From Zooshikella ganghwensis DSM 15267 (GTDB lineage: Bacteria > Pseudomonadota > Gammaproteobacteria > Pseudomonadales > Zooshikellaceae): a stretch of DNA of 46,653 nt. A program made the position numbers and the translations under genes. The stretch lies in assembly GCF_000428585.1 (NCBI RefSeq), contig NZ_AUAF01000030.1, forward strand, positions 1 to 46,653. The letters run 5' to 3'. Positions within the stretch are counted from its first letter, which is position 1, and every line of letters starts with the position of its first letter. This document shows positions 33,599 through 42,140 of the stretch, in pieces. The notes beneath the pieces were generated by a model, which was given only the letters and a program-made list of their open reading frames with translations, was not told the origin of the DNA and did not search any database.

Positions 33599-35491
33599 TC
33601 AAACATTAGACGGCTTGACGTAATGTGAACGTTTGTTTTGTTGATGCACATAAAAGTCTTTCAAGTGCTGAGCTAGCTTGTCTCTTAATTGATTGCGGGT
33701 AAATGGTTTACTCAAGAAATCATCCATACCACATGCGATGCATTGTTTTTTTATCTCAGGCGAAAATTCGGTGATCAGCGCAATAATAGGCGTTTGTTGC
33801 TGACGACTAGCCAGTAGTTGTTTTATTTGACGACAGCATTGGAAACCATCAATGTCGGGAAGATGGAGATCCATTAAGATCAGTGCATAGTGATGTGTTG
33901 TGGCTATATTGACGGCTTTTACACCACTTTCTGCACTTTTCACTTGAAAACCCATTACCCCCAGCATACCTGTTATAACAGTCTGATTAATAGGGTTATC
34001 TTCAACCAGTAAAATAGTAGTTTCTTGGGAAGAGGGTAAGGGCTGTATGAGGGGAAGGGAAGAATGATTTTGAGTATTGTTAAGCTGAATAGGAATACTG
34101 AAGCTAAAAGTTGATCCTTGTTTTTCTATGCTGTCGACACTGAGTGAGCCTCCCATGATATTAACCAGTGTTTTTGCAATGCTTAGTCCAAGTCCACTGC
34201 CACTGTATTTACGAACACTAAAAGTGTCTGCTTGTTGAAATGGATTGAAAATATGTTCTAGACGGTCTTTCGCAATGCCTATCCCCGTATCCACAATACG
34301 ACAGGTAAAAACTGTCGGCTGTTTGGTTTGCTCTTTAAGATGTGCTTCGAGTGTAATAGAGCCTTGGTGGGTAAATTTAATGGCATTGCTGATTAAATTG
34401 ATGATTACCTGCTTCAGCCGGGTAGCATCAGCAAAGACCTGTAACCCAGGGGAAATATTTGAAAACTGAGTAATCAGTTGTAGACCTTTGGCAGCTGCAT
34501 GGTGCTGAAATATGCGGGCACAGCTTTTTAATGCTTCATGCAGGTTAAATATATCTTGCTCAAGTGTGAGCTGTCCTCGTTCAATGCGTGAAAAGTCTAA
34601 AATGTCGTTAATGACTTTCAGTAAATGCTCAGTGGAGTTACTGGCAATCTTGATATACTCCCGCTGCTCGTGGTTGAGTTCAGTACAATCTAACAGTTGC
34701 AGCATACCTAAAACCCCATTCATTGGCGTGCGTAACTCATGACTCATCATGGCTAGAAAGTCACTTTTGGCTTGGCTGGCCATTTTTGCTTGGTGACTGG
34801 TTTCGATCAGCTCATTGGTAAAGTGCTGACGCTGCTGCTCTGCCTGTGTTAGTGCTGTCCCTAAATGATTCACTGCCGCCACCAAGGGCTGGAGTACGCC
34901 CGCTTTTTGTGAGGTAAGTTGAACTGGTGTGAACTGATGGGCTTCAAAGTGTTGGAGGGTTTGAGTAATGTGCTGGATCGGCAGGGTAATAGATTTAGCC
35001 AGATAATTTGCCATCAGAAAGGCAATCAATAACGTAATGCTACCAGCCACAATCACGCTAACTAGATACGGCAGTTGTCCAGTATGCTCATAGTCTCTAG
35101 AAAGGCCAACGATGATTTGGCCTTGGTAAAGTGGAGATGCAGGAGAATAGTTTAGAGCAAGCTGGTACTCAGTGCGCTCATCATATTCTTCATAGTCACT
35201 TTCTACGAGAGATATGAGTGGTGAGCCATCGGGGTATTCTATGCGGATATAGCAAAGTATTTCGTTATCAATCAGTGATTTAAGCTTTTCTTGAACCTCT
35301 GGCCATGGACTATGATCGAGTGCTTGAGCGATATGCAAGGCATGCGACTGTAGGCGGTGAGATATACTGATATCTAACAGTTGCTGGTTAGAAATGATGG
35401 TGTAGCTGGTGAGTAAAATAAACATGACGACACAAGGCAGCATACCGAGTAACAATGCTTGATGCTTGATTGTCCAGCGTCCTTGTCGCAT
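33599..35491 (-). CDS. Hybrid sensor histidine kinase with receiver domain
   Basis: A 630-residue inner-membrane kinase. Helices at about 11-33 and 142-165 bracket a periplasmic sensor region of about 108 residues, and a HAMP-like linker follows. The HisKA dimerisation domain has His251 in MMSHELRTPMNGVLGML. The ATPase domain has the N box NLISNAIKF, G1 DTGIGIAKD and G2 GSGLGLSIA. A C-terminal receiver has Asp541 in LILMDLHLPDIDGF. The organisation recalls BarA/GacS, but the C-terminal Hpt domain of those proteins is absent and no response regulator adjoins, so the phosphorelay partner must be elsewhere. A MITE-like element lies 72 bases upstream of the start. Confidence 0.92.
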   Translation of the reverse strand: MRQGRWTIKHQALLLGMLPCVVMFILLTSYTIISNQQLLDISISHRLQSHALHIAQALDHSPWPEVQEKLKSLIDNEILCYIRIEYPDGSPLISLVESDYEEYDERTEYQLALNYSPASPLYQGQIIVGLSRDYEHTGQLPYLVSVIVAGSITLLIAFLMANYLAKSITLPIQHITQTLQHFEAHQFTPVQLTSQKAGVLQPLVAAVNHLGTALTQAEQQRQHFTNELIETSHQAKMASQAKSDFLAMMSHELRTPMNGVLGMLQLLDCTELNHEQREYIKIASNSTEHLLKVINDILDFSRIERGQLTLEQDIFNLHEALKSCARIFQHHAAAKGLQLITQFSNISPGLQVFADATRLKQVIINLISNAIKFTHQGSITLEAHLKEQTKQPTVFTCRIVDTGIGIAKDRLEHIFNPFQQADTFSVRKYSGSGLGLSIAKTLVNIMGGSLSVDSIEKQGSTFSFSIPIQLNNTQNHSSLPLIQPLPSSQETTILLVEDNPINQTVITGMLGVMGFQVKSAESGVKAVNIATTHHYALILMDLHLPDIDGFQCCRQIKQLLASRQQQTPIIALITEFSPEIKKQCIACGMDDFLSKPFTRNQLRDKLAQHLKDFYVHQQNKRSHYVKPSNV

Positions 35492-35878
35492 GTCACTTAA
35501 CCTGTGTTACGCGATTATATTTACCTTTTGCAGAGATAAGCCCCATCTTTTGGAGCTTATTACTCGATTCCGAAGTTTTTTCTTCTTGACTTTTTTATTG
35601 CTGAATAAATCAATAAGTTATAGAAATAGGCTGCCATGTAACAACAAGTGTTTACTAACTATGTATACACTGATCCTTGGAGCTTTTAGTTTTGCAAGCA
35701 TTAAAAACTTCGGAATCGAGTTATTAGTCATACTAGGAGATGTTGAACAAAAGTGAGCTGAGTGAAACAAATAAATACATTGTGTGCATCTCTGAGTAGA
35801 CGAAATCTGTCGTCCCTCTATAGTATGGTATAAATAGTAATATATAAGCTTTGAATTCAATCAGTTGGAAAATAAGGC
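35492..35878. other. Divergent region between the kinase and gpsA, carrying a MITE-like element
   Basis: 387 bp between divergent start codons. Most of the first two thirds is the element at 35563-35720. The short frames in it have no recognisable products. The gpsA promoter should lie in the remaining 150 bases. Confidence 0.6.
35563..35720. mobile_element. MITE-like non-autonomous element, 158 bp
   Basis: The ends are perfect 18-bp terminal inverted repeats: CTCGATTCCGAAGTTTTT at 35563-35580 and its exact complement at 35703-35720. A direct repeat TTATTA flanks it at 35557-35562 and 35721-35726, as expected for a six-base target duplication. The interior encodes no transposase. It has inserted between the kinase gene and gpsA. 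No related full-length element is visible in this window. Confidence 0.75.
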
Positions 35879-36925
35879 ATGAGTGATAAGGGTATGGGCA
35901 GTAAGCAGTTGATTGCTGAATATAAAGTCGCTGTTGTGGGAGGCGGTAGTTTTGGCAGTGCGTTGGCAGATATTGTGGCAGCAAATAAGTTTTGCGTTCG
36001 GCAATGGATGCGCAGTCAGTCTCAGGCGGATGAAATAAACCAACATCATACCAACAACCAGTATTTGCCTGAATATCCATTACATCCTGCCATTGAAGCG
36101 ACCACTGACTTATCCTATGCCCTTAAAGATTCTGACGTTATTCTGGTTGCGATTCCCAGTAAATCATTCCGAACGGTTGTACGCCAAATGCAGCCTTTTG
36201 TTCAGCAGCAAATGGTTGTGAGTACCACTAAAGGCATTGAAGCGGACTCTTTTAAATTAATGAGTCAAATTCTTGAGGAAGAGCTGCCGACAGCAACAGT
36301 CGGTGTGATTAGTGGACCTAACTTGGCTAAGGAAATTGTTGCCAAAGCGCTGACGGCCACTGTAGTTGCAAGTGACAGTGAGGTTTTATGTCAAACCCTA
36401 CAGCAACTATTGCATACTGATTATTTTCGCGTTTATTCCAATACAGATCGATACGGAGTTGAGTTAGGCGGTGCGTTAAAAAATATTTATGCCATTGTCT
36501 GTGGTATGGGGAGTGCTCTCAGCATGGGTGCAAATACACAAAGTATGCTCATGACACGTGCATTAGCAGAAATGAGCCGCTTTGCGGTAACACTGGGAGC
36601 CAACCCGCTAACTTTTTTAGGCCTGGCAGGTGTCGGTGATTTAATTGTCACTTGTACATCACCACTTAGCCGCAATTTTCGGGTGGGCTATGCCGTGGGC
36701 AAAGGTCAGTCACTGGATGAGGCTGAGGCCGAGCTAGGTCAGGTTGCAGAGGGGGTGAATACGCTTAGTTTAGTTAAAGTGAAAGCGGATGAGCTGAGTG
36801 TTTACATGCCTATCGTTCAAGGACTTTATGCGATTTTAGTGGAGCAGAAGCCGATTGCACGAGTGATTCGTCAGCTCATGCTGGGAGAGCAAAAAGATGA
36901 TGTTGAGTTTCTTCTGCATTCTTAA
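35879..36925 (+). CDS. gpsA: NAD(P)H-dependent glycerol-3-phosphate dehydrogenase
   Basis: A 348-residue enzyme making sn-glycerol 3-phosphate from dihydroxyacetone phosphate for phospholipid synthesis. The Rossmann motif is VVGGGSFGSALADIVA near residue 20. Substrate-site landmarks are SGPNLAKEI, the catalytic Lys in ELGGALKNIYAIVCGM, and LAGVGDLIVTCTSPLSRN. About ten residues precede the usual N-terminus. The length is otherwise normal. sixA follows 25 bases later, probably in the same operon. Confidence 0.96.
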   Translation: MSDKGMGSKQLIAEYKVAVVGGGSFGSALADIVAANKFCVRQWMRSQSQADEINQHHTNNQYLPEYPLHPAIEATTDLSYALKDSDVILVAIPSKSFRTVVRQMQPFVQQQMVVSTTKGIEADSFKLMSQILEEELPTATVGVISGPNLAKEIVAKALTATVVASDSEVLCQTLQQLLHTDYFRVYSNTDRYGVELGGALKNIYAIVCGMGSALSMGANTQSMLMTRALAEMSRFAVTLGANPLTFLGLAGVGDLIVTCTSPLSRNFRVGYAVGKGQSLDEAEAELGQVAEGVNTLSLVKVKADELSVYMPIVQGLYAILVEQKPIARVIRQLMLGEQKDDVEFLLHS

Positions 36926-36950
36926 TAAATAAACGGGTTAAGATGTGTCT

Positions 36951-37412
36951 ATGAAAATAATGATAATGCGTCATGGGGAAGCAGAGGCTACTGCTCTTTC
37001 AGATGGACAGCGACCTTTGACAGAAGAGGGTATAAATGAAGTAACCCAGGTTGCTGAGCTGGTTGCGGAAGAGTATGTTGTGTCAAAAATAATAGCGAGT
37101 CCATTATTACGGGCACAGCAAACCGCCTCGCTGATGGCGACCGGACTAAACTTGCCAGCGGTGGATACCCTGACAGAGTTAGCGCCAGAGCATAAGCCTG
37201 AAAGTGTGCTCAAAGCATTGGCAAGTGAGGAGGCAGAAGTTTTACTGCTAGTCAGTCACATGCCTCTAGTGGACCAGCTGGCGGGTTGGTTACTTGAGGG
37301 CTCTCGTATGAGTCCAATTGCCTTTCCGACGGCGACCGTTGCAGTATTGCATACGGATCATCTGGCCGCTGGAGTTGCTGAACTGGAGCGTGTTTTTTTA
37401 GCGCCAAGTTAA
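36951..37412 (+). CDS. sixA: Phosphohistidine phosphatase SixA
   Basis: A 153-residue histidine phosphatase superfamily protein. The RHG motif is in MRHGEAEA at the N-terminus, with a second conserved Arg in SPLLRAQQTASLM and the second His in LLVSHMPLVDQLAGWLL. SixA removes phosphate from histidine-containing phosphotransfer proteins, such as the ArcB Hpt domain and NPr. The ATG at 36951 is preferred because it gives the family N-terminus; a GTG two codons earlier is possible. It is directly downstream of gpsA. Confidence 0.92.
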   Translation: MKIMIMRHGEAEATALSDGQRPLTEEGINEVTQVAELVAEEYVVSKIIASPLLRAQQTASLMATGLNLPAVDTLTELAPEHKPESVLKALASEEAEVLLLVSHMPLVDQLAGWLLEGSRMSPIAFPTATVAVLHTDHLAAGVAELERVFLAPS

Positions 37413-37746
37413 GGCTAATTAAAGGATTCACATCATTGCTTAGTATGCTCAACGCTTAGGGTGAACTGAGTGGCTAGATGCGCGATGCTAAATCCAATGC
37501 AAGGTCTTGCGTAGGTGAGTGAACACTTGATGATGAAAGTATAATTGTGTCTTCTTTCATTATAGCTGATCGTGTTATTATTCCCGTGTAAAAGAATTTA
37601 CACATAAAATTCAAAATAAAAAGTACCCATATTTATGCAACAGTTTATGTGGATATGAGCCTGTTAGGGTTAACAGTTTGCTCTTGGCTGTTTGGATAAA
37701 ACAGGATTGTTTTACCACTTTATTATTCGTATGTTATTTATTAAAC
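37413..37746. other. 334-bp gap between sixA and the hydrolase pair
   Basis: No gene is supported. A frame open from a TTG at 37678 would lengthen the next protein by 23 hydrophobic residues but has no ribosome binding site. A hairpin GTGTAAA-AGAA-TTTACAC at 37586-37603 and a looser pair ATGAAAG/CTTTCAT at 37533-37560 are visible. The first has the form of a regulator dyad. Confidence 0.5.
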
Positions 37747-38559
37747 ATGTCATCAACTCAAATTCATTTTTCACATGCTAATGGTTTTCCTGCCCCAAGC
37801 TATCGTCAACTGTTTAAACACCTAGGGGACCATGGTTATAACATAGGTTATCTGGACCAGCATGGTCATAACCCGCGTTTTCCGGTAAATGATAATTGGG
37901 AGCACTTAGTTGCAGAGCTCATTCATACAGTGCGGCAACGATACCAGCAACCCGTGATTGCTGTAGGTCATTCGCTGGGCGGCTTTTTGTCATTGTCAGC
38001 GGCTAGTCAGCAGCCACAGTTGTTTCGTGCTGTGGTGATGCTTGACTCTCCATTACTGACTCGCATGGATCAAACAGTGGTTATGTTGGCAAAAAGATTA
38101 GGTTTTATTGACCGTATAACCCCGGCTGGCCGGACACAGGGGCGTCGTTCAAGTTGGCCTGACAGGGATCAGGCTCAGGCATATTTTGCGAGTAAATCAT
38201 TATTTAAATATTTTGAGCCTGCGTGTTTGCATGATTATTTGACATATGGTTTGCAAGAGAATAAGCAAGGGGTGTCGTTGCGCTATGATGTAGCAACAGA
38301 GCTGAAAATTTATCGTACCATTCCTCACTTGCCGCTCAGAACAAAACTAACTGTACCAACGGCTTTACTTTTTGGACAACATAGCCGTGTTGTGGCCCAT
38401 CGACATCGGCGTATGATTACTGGGCGTTACCGGGCACTGGTCAGGGAAGTTTCAGGAGGACATATGTTTCCGTTTGAACACCCAAAGGAAACGGCAGAGC
38501 AAATTCATCATGTCATTTCTCACTTGTTAATGAGAGGTGAATATGCAGTCTCCGCCTGA
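37747..38559 (+). CDS. Alpha/beta hydrolase
   Basis: A 270-residue protein with the alpha/beta hydrolase fold. The N-terminus QIHFSHANGFPAPSYRQLF is typical of a conserved proteobacterial subgroup. The nucleophile elbow is VGHSLGG, with Ser as nucleophile, and the terminal His is in GGHMFPFEHP. An acid in the LFGQHSRVVA region is not an obvious Asp, so the triad acid is uncertain. The ATG at 37747 is chosen as giving the family start. The last 17 bases overlap the next hydrolase gene, indicating coupling. The substrate is unknown, likely an ester or acyl compound. Confidence 0.85.
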   Translation: MSSTQIHFSHANGFPAPSYRQLFKHLGDHGYNIGYLDQHGHNPRFPVNDNWEHLVAELIHTVRQRYQQPVIAVGHSLGGFLSLSAASQQPQLFRAVVMLDSPLLTRMDQTVVMLAKRLGFIDRITPAGRTQGRRSSWPDRDQAQAYFASKSLFKYFEPACLHDYLTYGLQENKQGVSLRYDVATELKIYRTIPHLPLRTKLTVPTALLFGQHSRVVAHRHRRMITGRYRALVREVSGGHMFPFEHPKETAEQIHHVISHLLMRGEYAVSA

Positions 38560-39433
38560 GTCGCTATCAATTAAGCTGCCTTCAGGTTTAACGCTGGCTG
38601 GTTTACGTTGGGGGGCGTCGCATCAGCCACTAGTATTAGCACTGCATGGTTGGTTAGATAACGCCGCGACTTTTAATGAGTTAGCACCTTTATTATCAGA
38701 TTTTCAAATACTCGCCATTGATTTTGCCGGACATGGCTTATCTGATCATCGTCCTGCTGGTGTCTCCTATCATATTTGGGACAATATAACGGATATTTTA
38801 GGGCTATTGAGTGAAATCGGCTGCAGCGCCTGTCATGTGCTCGGCCACTCTATGGGGGCGATTGTGGCGATGTTATTGGCTGTCACATTCCCTGAGCGTG
38901 TAAAGTCGATTGCGTTGATTGATGGGTTATGGCCACTTACCAGTCAACCAGAGGACGTTCCCTCCCAGTTGCGTAAAGCGTTGATGCGTCAAATACAGCA
39001 CCATCAGCGACGTATGCCGATCTATATGAGTTTTGACGAAGCGTTGACTGCCAGGCAGCGAAATACGCCTCTTTCATTGCGAGCAGTCCAGCATATCGTT
39101 GAGCGAGGTTTGCAAAAACTCCCAGAAGGCTGGCAGTGGCGGAATGATTTACGGTTAACACTGCCTTCCCCAGTTCGCTTGACGGATGCCCAGGCTGAGG
39201 CGTTTATCCAGCAATTGGATAGACCAAGTCATTTGTTTTTAGCCTCCAATGGTTTGTGGCTGCAGTACCCTTATTTACAAGAAAAAATGTCAAAATTAAA
39301 TAGCATTAATGTGACAGAAGTGCTTGGACACCATCACTTTCATTTAGAAGTTGAAGGCGCGGTGATTTTGGCGCCCTTGCTTCGAGCGTTTTGGCATCAC
39401 TACAGTGAGCCAGATGTACTTAATGATCAATGA
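38543..39433 (+). CDS. Alpha/beta hydrolase, second of a coupled pair
   Basis: A 296-residue hydrolase with the oxyanion segment ALHGWLDNAATFNELAP, the nucleophile elbow LGHSMGAIVAMLLA and a C-terminal His in VLGHHHFHLE. It is closest in motif pattern to the group of serine hydrolases with LHGWLDNAxSF. The ATG at 38543 follows AGAGG at five bases; an in-frame GTG six bases earlier overlaps that site. The overlap with the upstream hydrolase gene and the shared fold suggest related functions rather than a simple tandem duplication, since the sequences differ strongly. Confidence 0.88.
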   Translation: MQSPPESLSIKLPSGLTLAGLRWGASHQPLVLALHGWLDNAATFNELAPLLSDFQILAIDFAGHGLSDHRPAGVSYHIWDNITDILGLLSEIGCSACHVLGHSMGAIVAMLLAVTFPERVKSIALIDGLWPLTSQPEDVPSQLRKALMRQIQHHQRRMPIYMSFDEALTARQRNTPLSLRAVQHIVERGLQKLPEGWQWRNDLRLTLPSPVRLTDAQAEAFIQQLDRPSHLFLASNGLWLQYPYLQEKMSKLNSINVTEVLGHHHFHLEVEGAVILAPLLRAFWHHYSEPDVLNDQ

Positions 39434-39581
39434 GTCTATAAAGGTTCTCGTGAAACTATCAGGTAGACAACATATGGAGCAGAGTATTGGCTTCGTTTGT
39501 TAAAAAGACCATAAAGTGACTACCTGATGACTGAGAGGTTTACTAAACTAACAGTATACATGACAAGGGTTAGTTAACTAC

Positions 39582-40481
39582 ATGTGTTGTGTTAAATATC
39601 AGGCCATGATGGTGTTGGCCTTGCTGTTCCATATGTTGACGGCTAAAGCGGATCTGCTTGGTATAGCGCCTTATCCAAACGCAAAGATTGAAGAAAAGCA
39701 GCAAAGGGATGTGACTAATCATCAGGTCGTGTTGAGTGCTGTTCGTAAAGTCAATGGTTTGCTTAGGGCAGAAAAAGAGCTTTGGCTGGATGGCACTTTA
39801 CACCGTGTTTTATATCAAATACCAACAGGACACTCCAATAAAGAGGCATTTGATTACTTTGTTGAGCAAGTCAGTAAAAGTGGTTCAACTGTCTTATTTC
39901 GCTGTGAAGAAAGGCGGTGTGGCAGCAGTAATTTGTGGGCAAATCAGGTGTTTGAGGTTGCTAAGCTTTATGGTCCTGATAGAGAGCAATATTATCAGGT
40001 TGCAAAGTATTTTGACCAGCAACAACTGTATTACATTGCGCTTTATACGATTCGTCGGGGAAATCGGCGGGTCTATGCTATGGTTGAAATCTTTAAACCC
40101 AAGCAGAAAGCGGCTAAACCACTTCTTATTAATGCGGATGCATTATTAGCGCAATTAAATGAACAGGGCTTTGCTGATGTCTTTGGTATTCCTGATGACG
40201 CAAAACAGATAGCGACTAATGATAGCTATCAGGTACTGAGGCAGCTTGTTAAGGAGCACTCATTACGGCTAGTCATCGTTGGGCAAGGAACCTGGCAGGT
40301 GAATTCAAAAGCATCTCTGGCTTCATCACTCGAAATGGGAAAAGCATATGCTCAAAAAATACAACAACAATTAGTGCTTGATGGCGTGGCGGCCGAAGAT
40401 GCATTAGTTATGACTTCGGGGCCAGCGTTGAGTATTAAGCATCAGACGTTACCAGCTATTCGAATTATTAAACAACAGTAG
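39582..40481 (+). CDS. DUF4892 family envelope protein
   Basis: A 299-residue protein with a signal peptide (about residues 8-23, ending AKADLLG). The DUF4892 hallmarks are visible: RVLYQIPTGHS, a VLFRCEERRCGSSNLWANQVF segment with paired Cys, then LYGPDREQYYQVAKY and YIALYTIRRGNRRVYAMVE. The last 80 residues (LRLVIVGQGTWQVNSKASLASSLEMGKAYAQKI) resemble an OmpA-like domain in layout, but the peptidoglycan-binding motif is not clear. It is likely periplasmic or outer-membrane associated. Function is unknown. It starts 148 bases after the hydrolases and is followed by the patatin gene. Confidence 0.82.
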   Translation: MCCVKYQAMMVLALLFHMLTAKADLLGIAPYPNAKIEEKQQRDVTNHQVVLSAVRKVNGLLRAEKELWLDGTLHRVLYQIPTGHSNKEAFDYFVEQVSKSGSTVLFRCEERRCGSSNLWANQVFEVAKLYGPDREQYYQVAKYFDQQQLYYIALYTIRRGNRRVYAMVEIFKPKQKAAKPLLINADALLAQLNEQGFADVFGIPDDAKQIATNDSYQVLRQLVKEHSLRLVIVGQGTWQVNSKASLASSLEMGKAYAQKIQQQLVLDGVAAEDALVMTSGPALSIKHQTLPAIRIIKQQ

Positions 40482-40502
40482 AGGTATTTTAAAAATTTTA
40501 AT

Positions 40503-41531
40503 ATGGTTTTTTCCGAGATCAGCAATGAATCAAAACCAATAACAGTATCGCTGGTATTAGGCAGTGGTGGTGCAAGAGGTTATGCGCATATTGGTGTTAT
40601 TGATGAACTGGTTGACCGGGGTTATCAAATTGATTGTATATCAGGCTGCTCTATGGGAGCCTTAGTGGGTGGACTGTATGCGGCAGGGAAACTAGAAGAG
40701 TATCGAGAGTGGATTAACTCCCTTGATTATATTGATGTGATCCGTTTGCTGGATGTTAGTTTTAACTTGGGAGGAATTCGTGGTAATAAAGTTTTTGAAG
40801 TCATTAGTGGTATGTTGGGAGACACGCGTATAGAGGATTTACCTATTCCTTATACAGCGGTAGCAACAGATTTAGTTGCACAGCAGGAAATATGGTTTCA
40901 GAGAGGTTTATTACAAGATGCTATTCGGGCTTCGATTGCTATTCCAAGTATTTTTACACCAGTTATCAAAGGTAATCGTTTTCTTGTTGATGGAGGGGTG
41001 TTAAACCCTCTGCCAATTGCACCTACAATATCAGCTCATACAGATATCATTATTGCTGTGGATTTAAGTAGTAATAAACCTGACCATGAACTGCCAGAAA
41101 ATAATAAATCCAAAAAAACACTGTCCAAAGGTAAAAGCAGAGGACCCTTTGATCGTTGGTTTGGTCAGCTTCGGAAGCGTACACAAAGTTTATTTGAGAA
41201 TGGTAATAAAAAAGACGACTTTTCCAGTATCATTAATGAAACAGGTGATAATGTCCTAAAAAAAGGTATGATGGAAATTATCAACCAGTCATTAGAAACG
41301 ATGCAAAGCTCGTTAGCGCAATACAAAATTGCTGGTTATCCTCCTGATGTATTAGTGGGTATTTCTCGAAATGCTTGTCGGTTTTATGAATTTTATCGCA
41401 GTCAAGAGCTTATTGATTTAGGGCGTATGGCTGCGAAAAATGCACTGGACCGGTTTGAGGGTATTGAAACAATTCCCAAACACCAGGGTCCAGTTGTGAT
41501 TAATGATGACAGTGAAGATTTAGCCATTTAA
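40503..41531 (+). CDS. Patatin-like phospholipase (RssA-type)
   Basis: A 342-residue serine lipid hydrolase. The oxyanion loop GSGGARGYAHIGVIDEL, the nucleophile elbow GCSMGALVGGLYA and the catalytic Asp in VDGGVLNPLP make up the complete patatin dyad. A Lys/Ser-rich insertion of about 50 residues follows the core (about 195-245). It has no signal peptide, so it is presumably a cytoplasmic or inner-membrane lysophospholipase-like enzyme. It lies 21 bases after the DUF4892 gene, suggesting co-transcription. Confidence 0.9.
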   Translation: MVFSEISNESKPITVSLVLGSGGARGYAHIGVIDELVDRGYQIDCISGCSMGALVGGLYAAGKLEEYREWINSLDYIDVIRLLDVSFNLGGIRGNKVFEVISGMLGDTRIEDLPIPYTAVATDLVAQQEIWFQRGLLQDAIRASIAIPSIFTPVIKGNRFLVDGGVLNPLPIAPTISAHTDIIIAVDLSSNKPDHELPENNKSKKTLSKGKSRGPFDRWFGQLRKRTQSLFENGNKKDDFSSIINETGDNVLKKGMMEIINQSLETMQSSLAQYKIAGYPPDVLVGISRNACRFYEFYRSQELIDLGRMAAKNALDRFEGIETIPKHQGPVVINDDSEDLAI

Positions 41532-41535
41532 TCGG

Positions 41536-42039
41536 CTATTCGTAAGTACCAACTGCATAGATGCTTTCATAACTGTGACTGTATATTTCTAGAATATTGC
41601 CAAAAGGGTCTTCCATGTAAACCATGCGGTAAGGCTTTTTACCTGGATAATAATAACGAGGCTTTGCCATTCGTTTTTTTCCTCCTGCCAAAATAATTTT
41701 CTCCATTAATCCTTCTACATCTGGATCTTGTATACAGAAGTGAAAAATGCCTGTTTTCCAGTACTCAAAATTATTATCAGGGTTTTGCTGGTTATTAAAT
41801 TGAAAAAGCTCAATACCAATTCGATCCCCTGTGGCTAAGTGAGCAATTTTGAATGATTGCCAGCCAGCCCCAAAAACATCGGTACACATTTGGCCTATGG
41901 CACTTTGATCTTCAACAATTGTCGTGGGTTGCATAACCAAGTACCAGCCTAGTACTTGAGTATAAAAGCTTACAGCCTGTTCGACGTCAGGGACGGAAAT
42001 ACCAATATGGGAAAAAGTTCGAGGGTAAGGTGCTTTCAT
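41536..42039 (-). CDS. VOC-family (glyoxalase/dioxygenase superfamily) protein
   Basis: A 167-residue single-chain protein with two beta-alpha-beta-beta-beta modules. A full four-ligand metal site can be traced: His in FSHIGISVPD, Glu in GIELFQF, His in GIFHFCIQD and Glu in GNILEIYSH. YFYP/PYRMVYMEDPFG is common in lactoylglutathione-lyase-like VOC proteins. It is divergent from a LysR-type regulator gene 101 bases away, so regulation by that protein is likely. The reaction cannot be determined from sequence. Confidence 0.88.
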   Translation of the reverse strand: MKAPYPRTFSHIGISVPDVEQAVSFYTQVLGWYLVMQPTTIVEDQSAIGQMCTDVFGAGWQSFKIAHLATGDRIGIELFQFNNQQNPDNNFEYWKTGIFHFCIQDPDVEGLMEKIILAGGKKRMAKPRYYYPGKKPYRMVYMEDPFGNILEIYSHSYESIYAVGTYE

Positions 42040-42108
42040 TAACCTACCTGTTAAAAGAAGTGAGATACGTGGTTGTAGTTTAGGAAAGAAGCACGTTAAT
42101 ATAAAATT

Positions 42109-42120
42109 ATCATTAATGAT
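42109..42120. promoter_or_regulatory. Palindrome in the VOC/LysR divergent promoter, possible LysR-type box
   Basis: ATCATTAATGAT is a perfect 12-bp dyad in the 101-bp space between the divergent genes, 21 bases before the regulator start. LysR-type regulators typically bind T-N11-A dyads in such positions. The surrounding TTATCATTAATGATGATAA extends the symmetry imperfectly. Confidence 0.5.
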
Positions 42121-42140
42121 GATAATGATTAGAATTTGTT

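Noticed and set aside
35618-36080. Minus-strand frames of 80 and 115 codons between the kinase and gpsA
   Set aside because: They overlap the MITE and the start of gpsA on the opposite strand and have no recognisable product.
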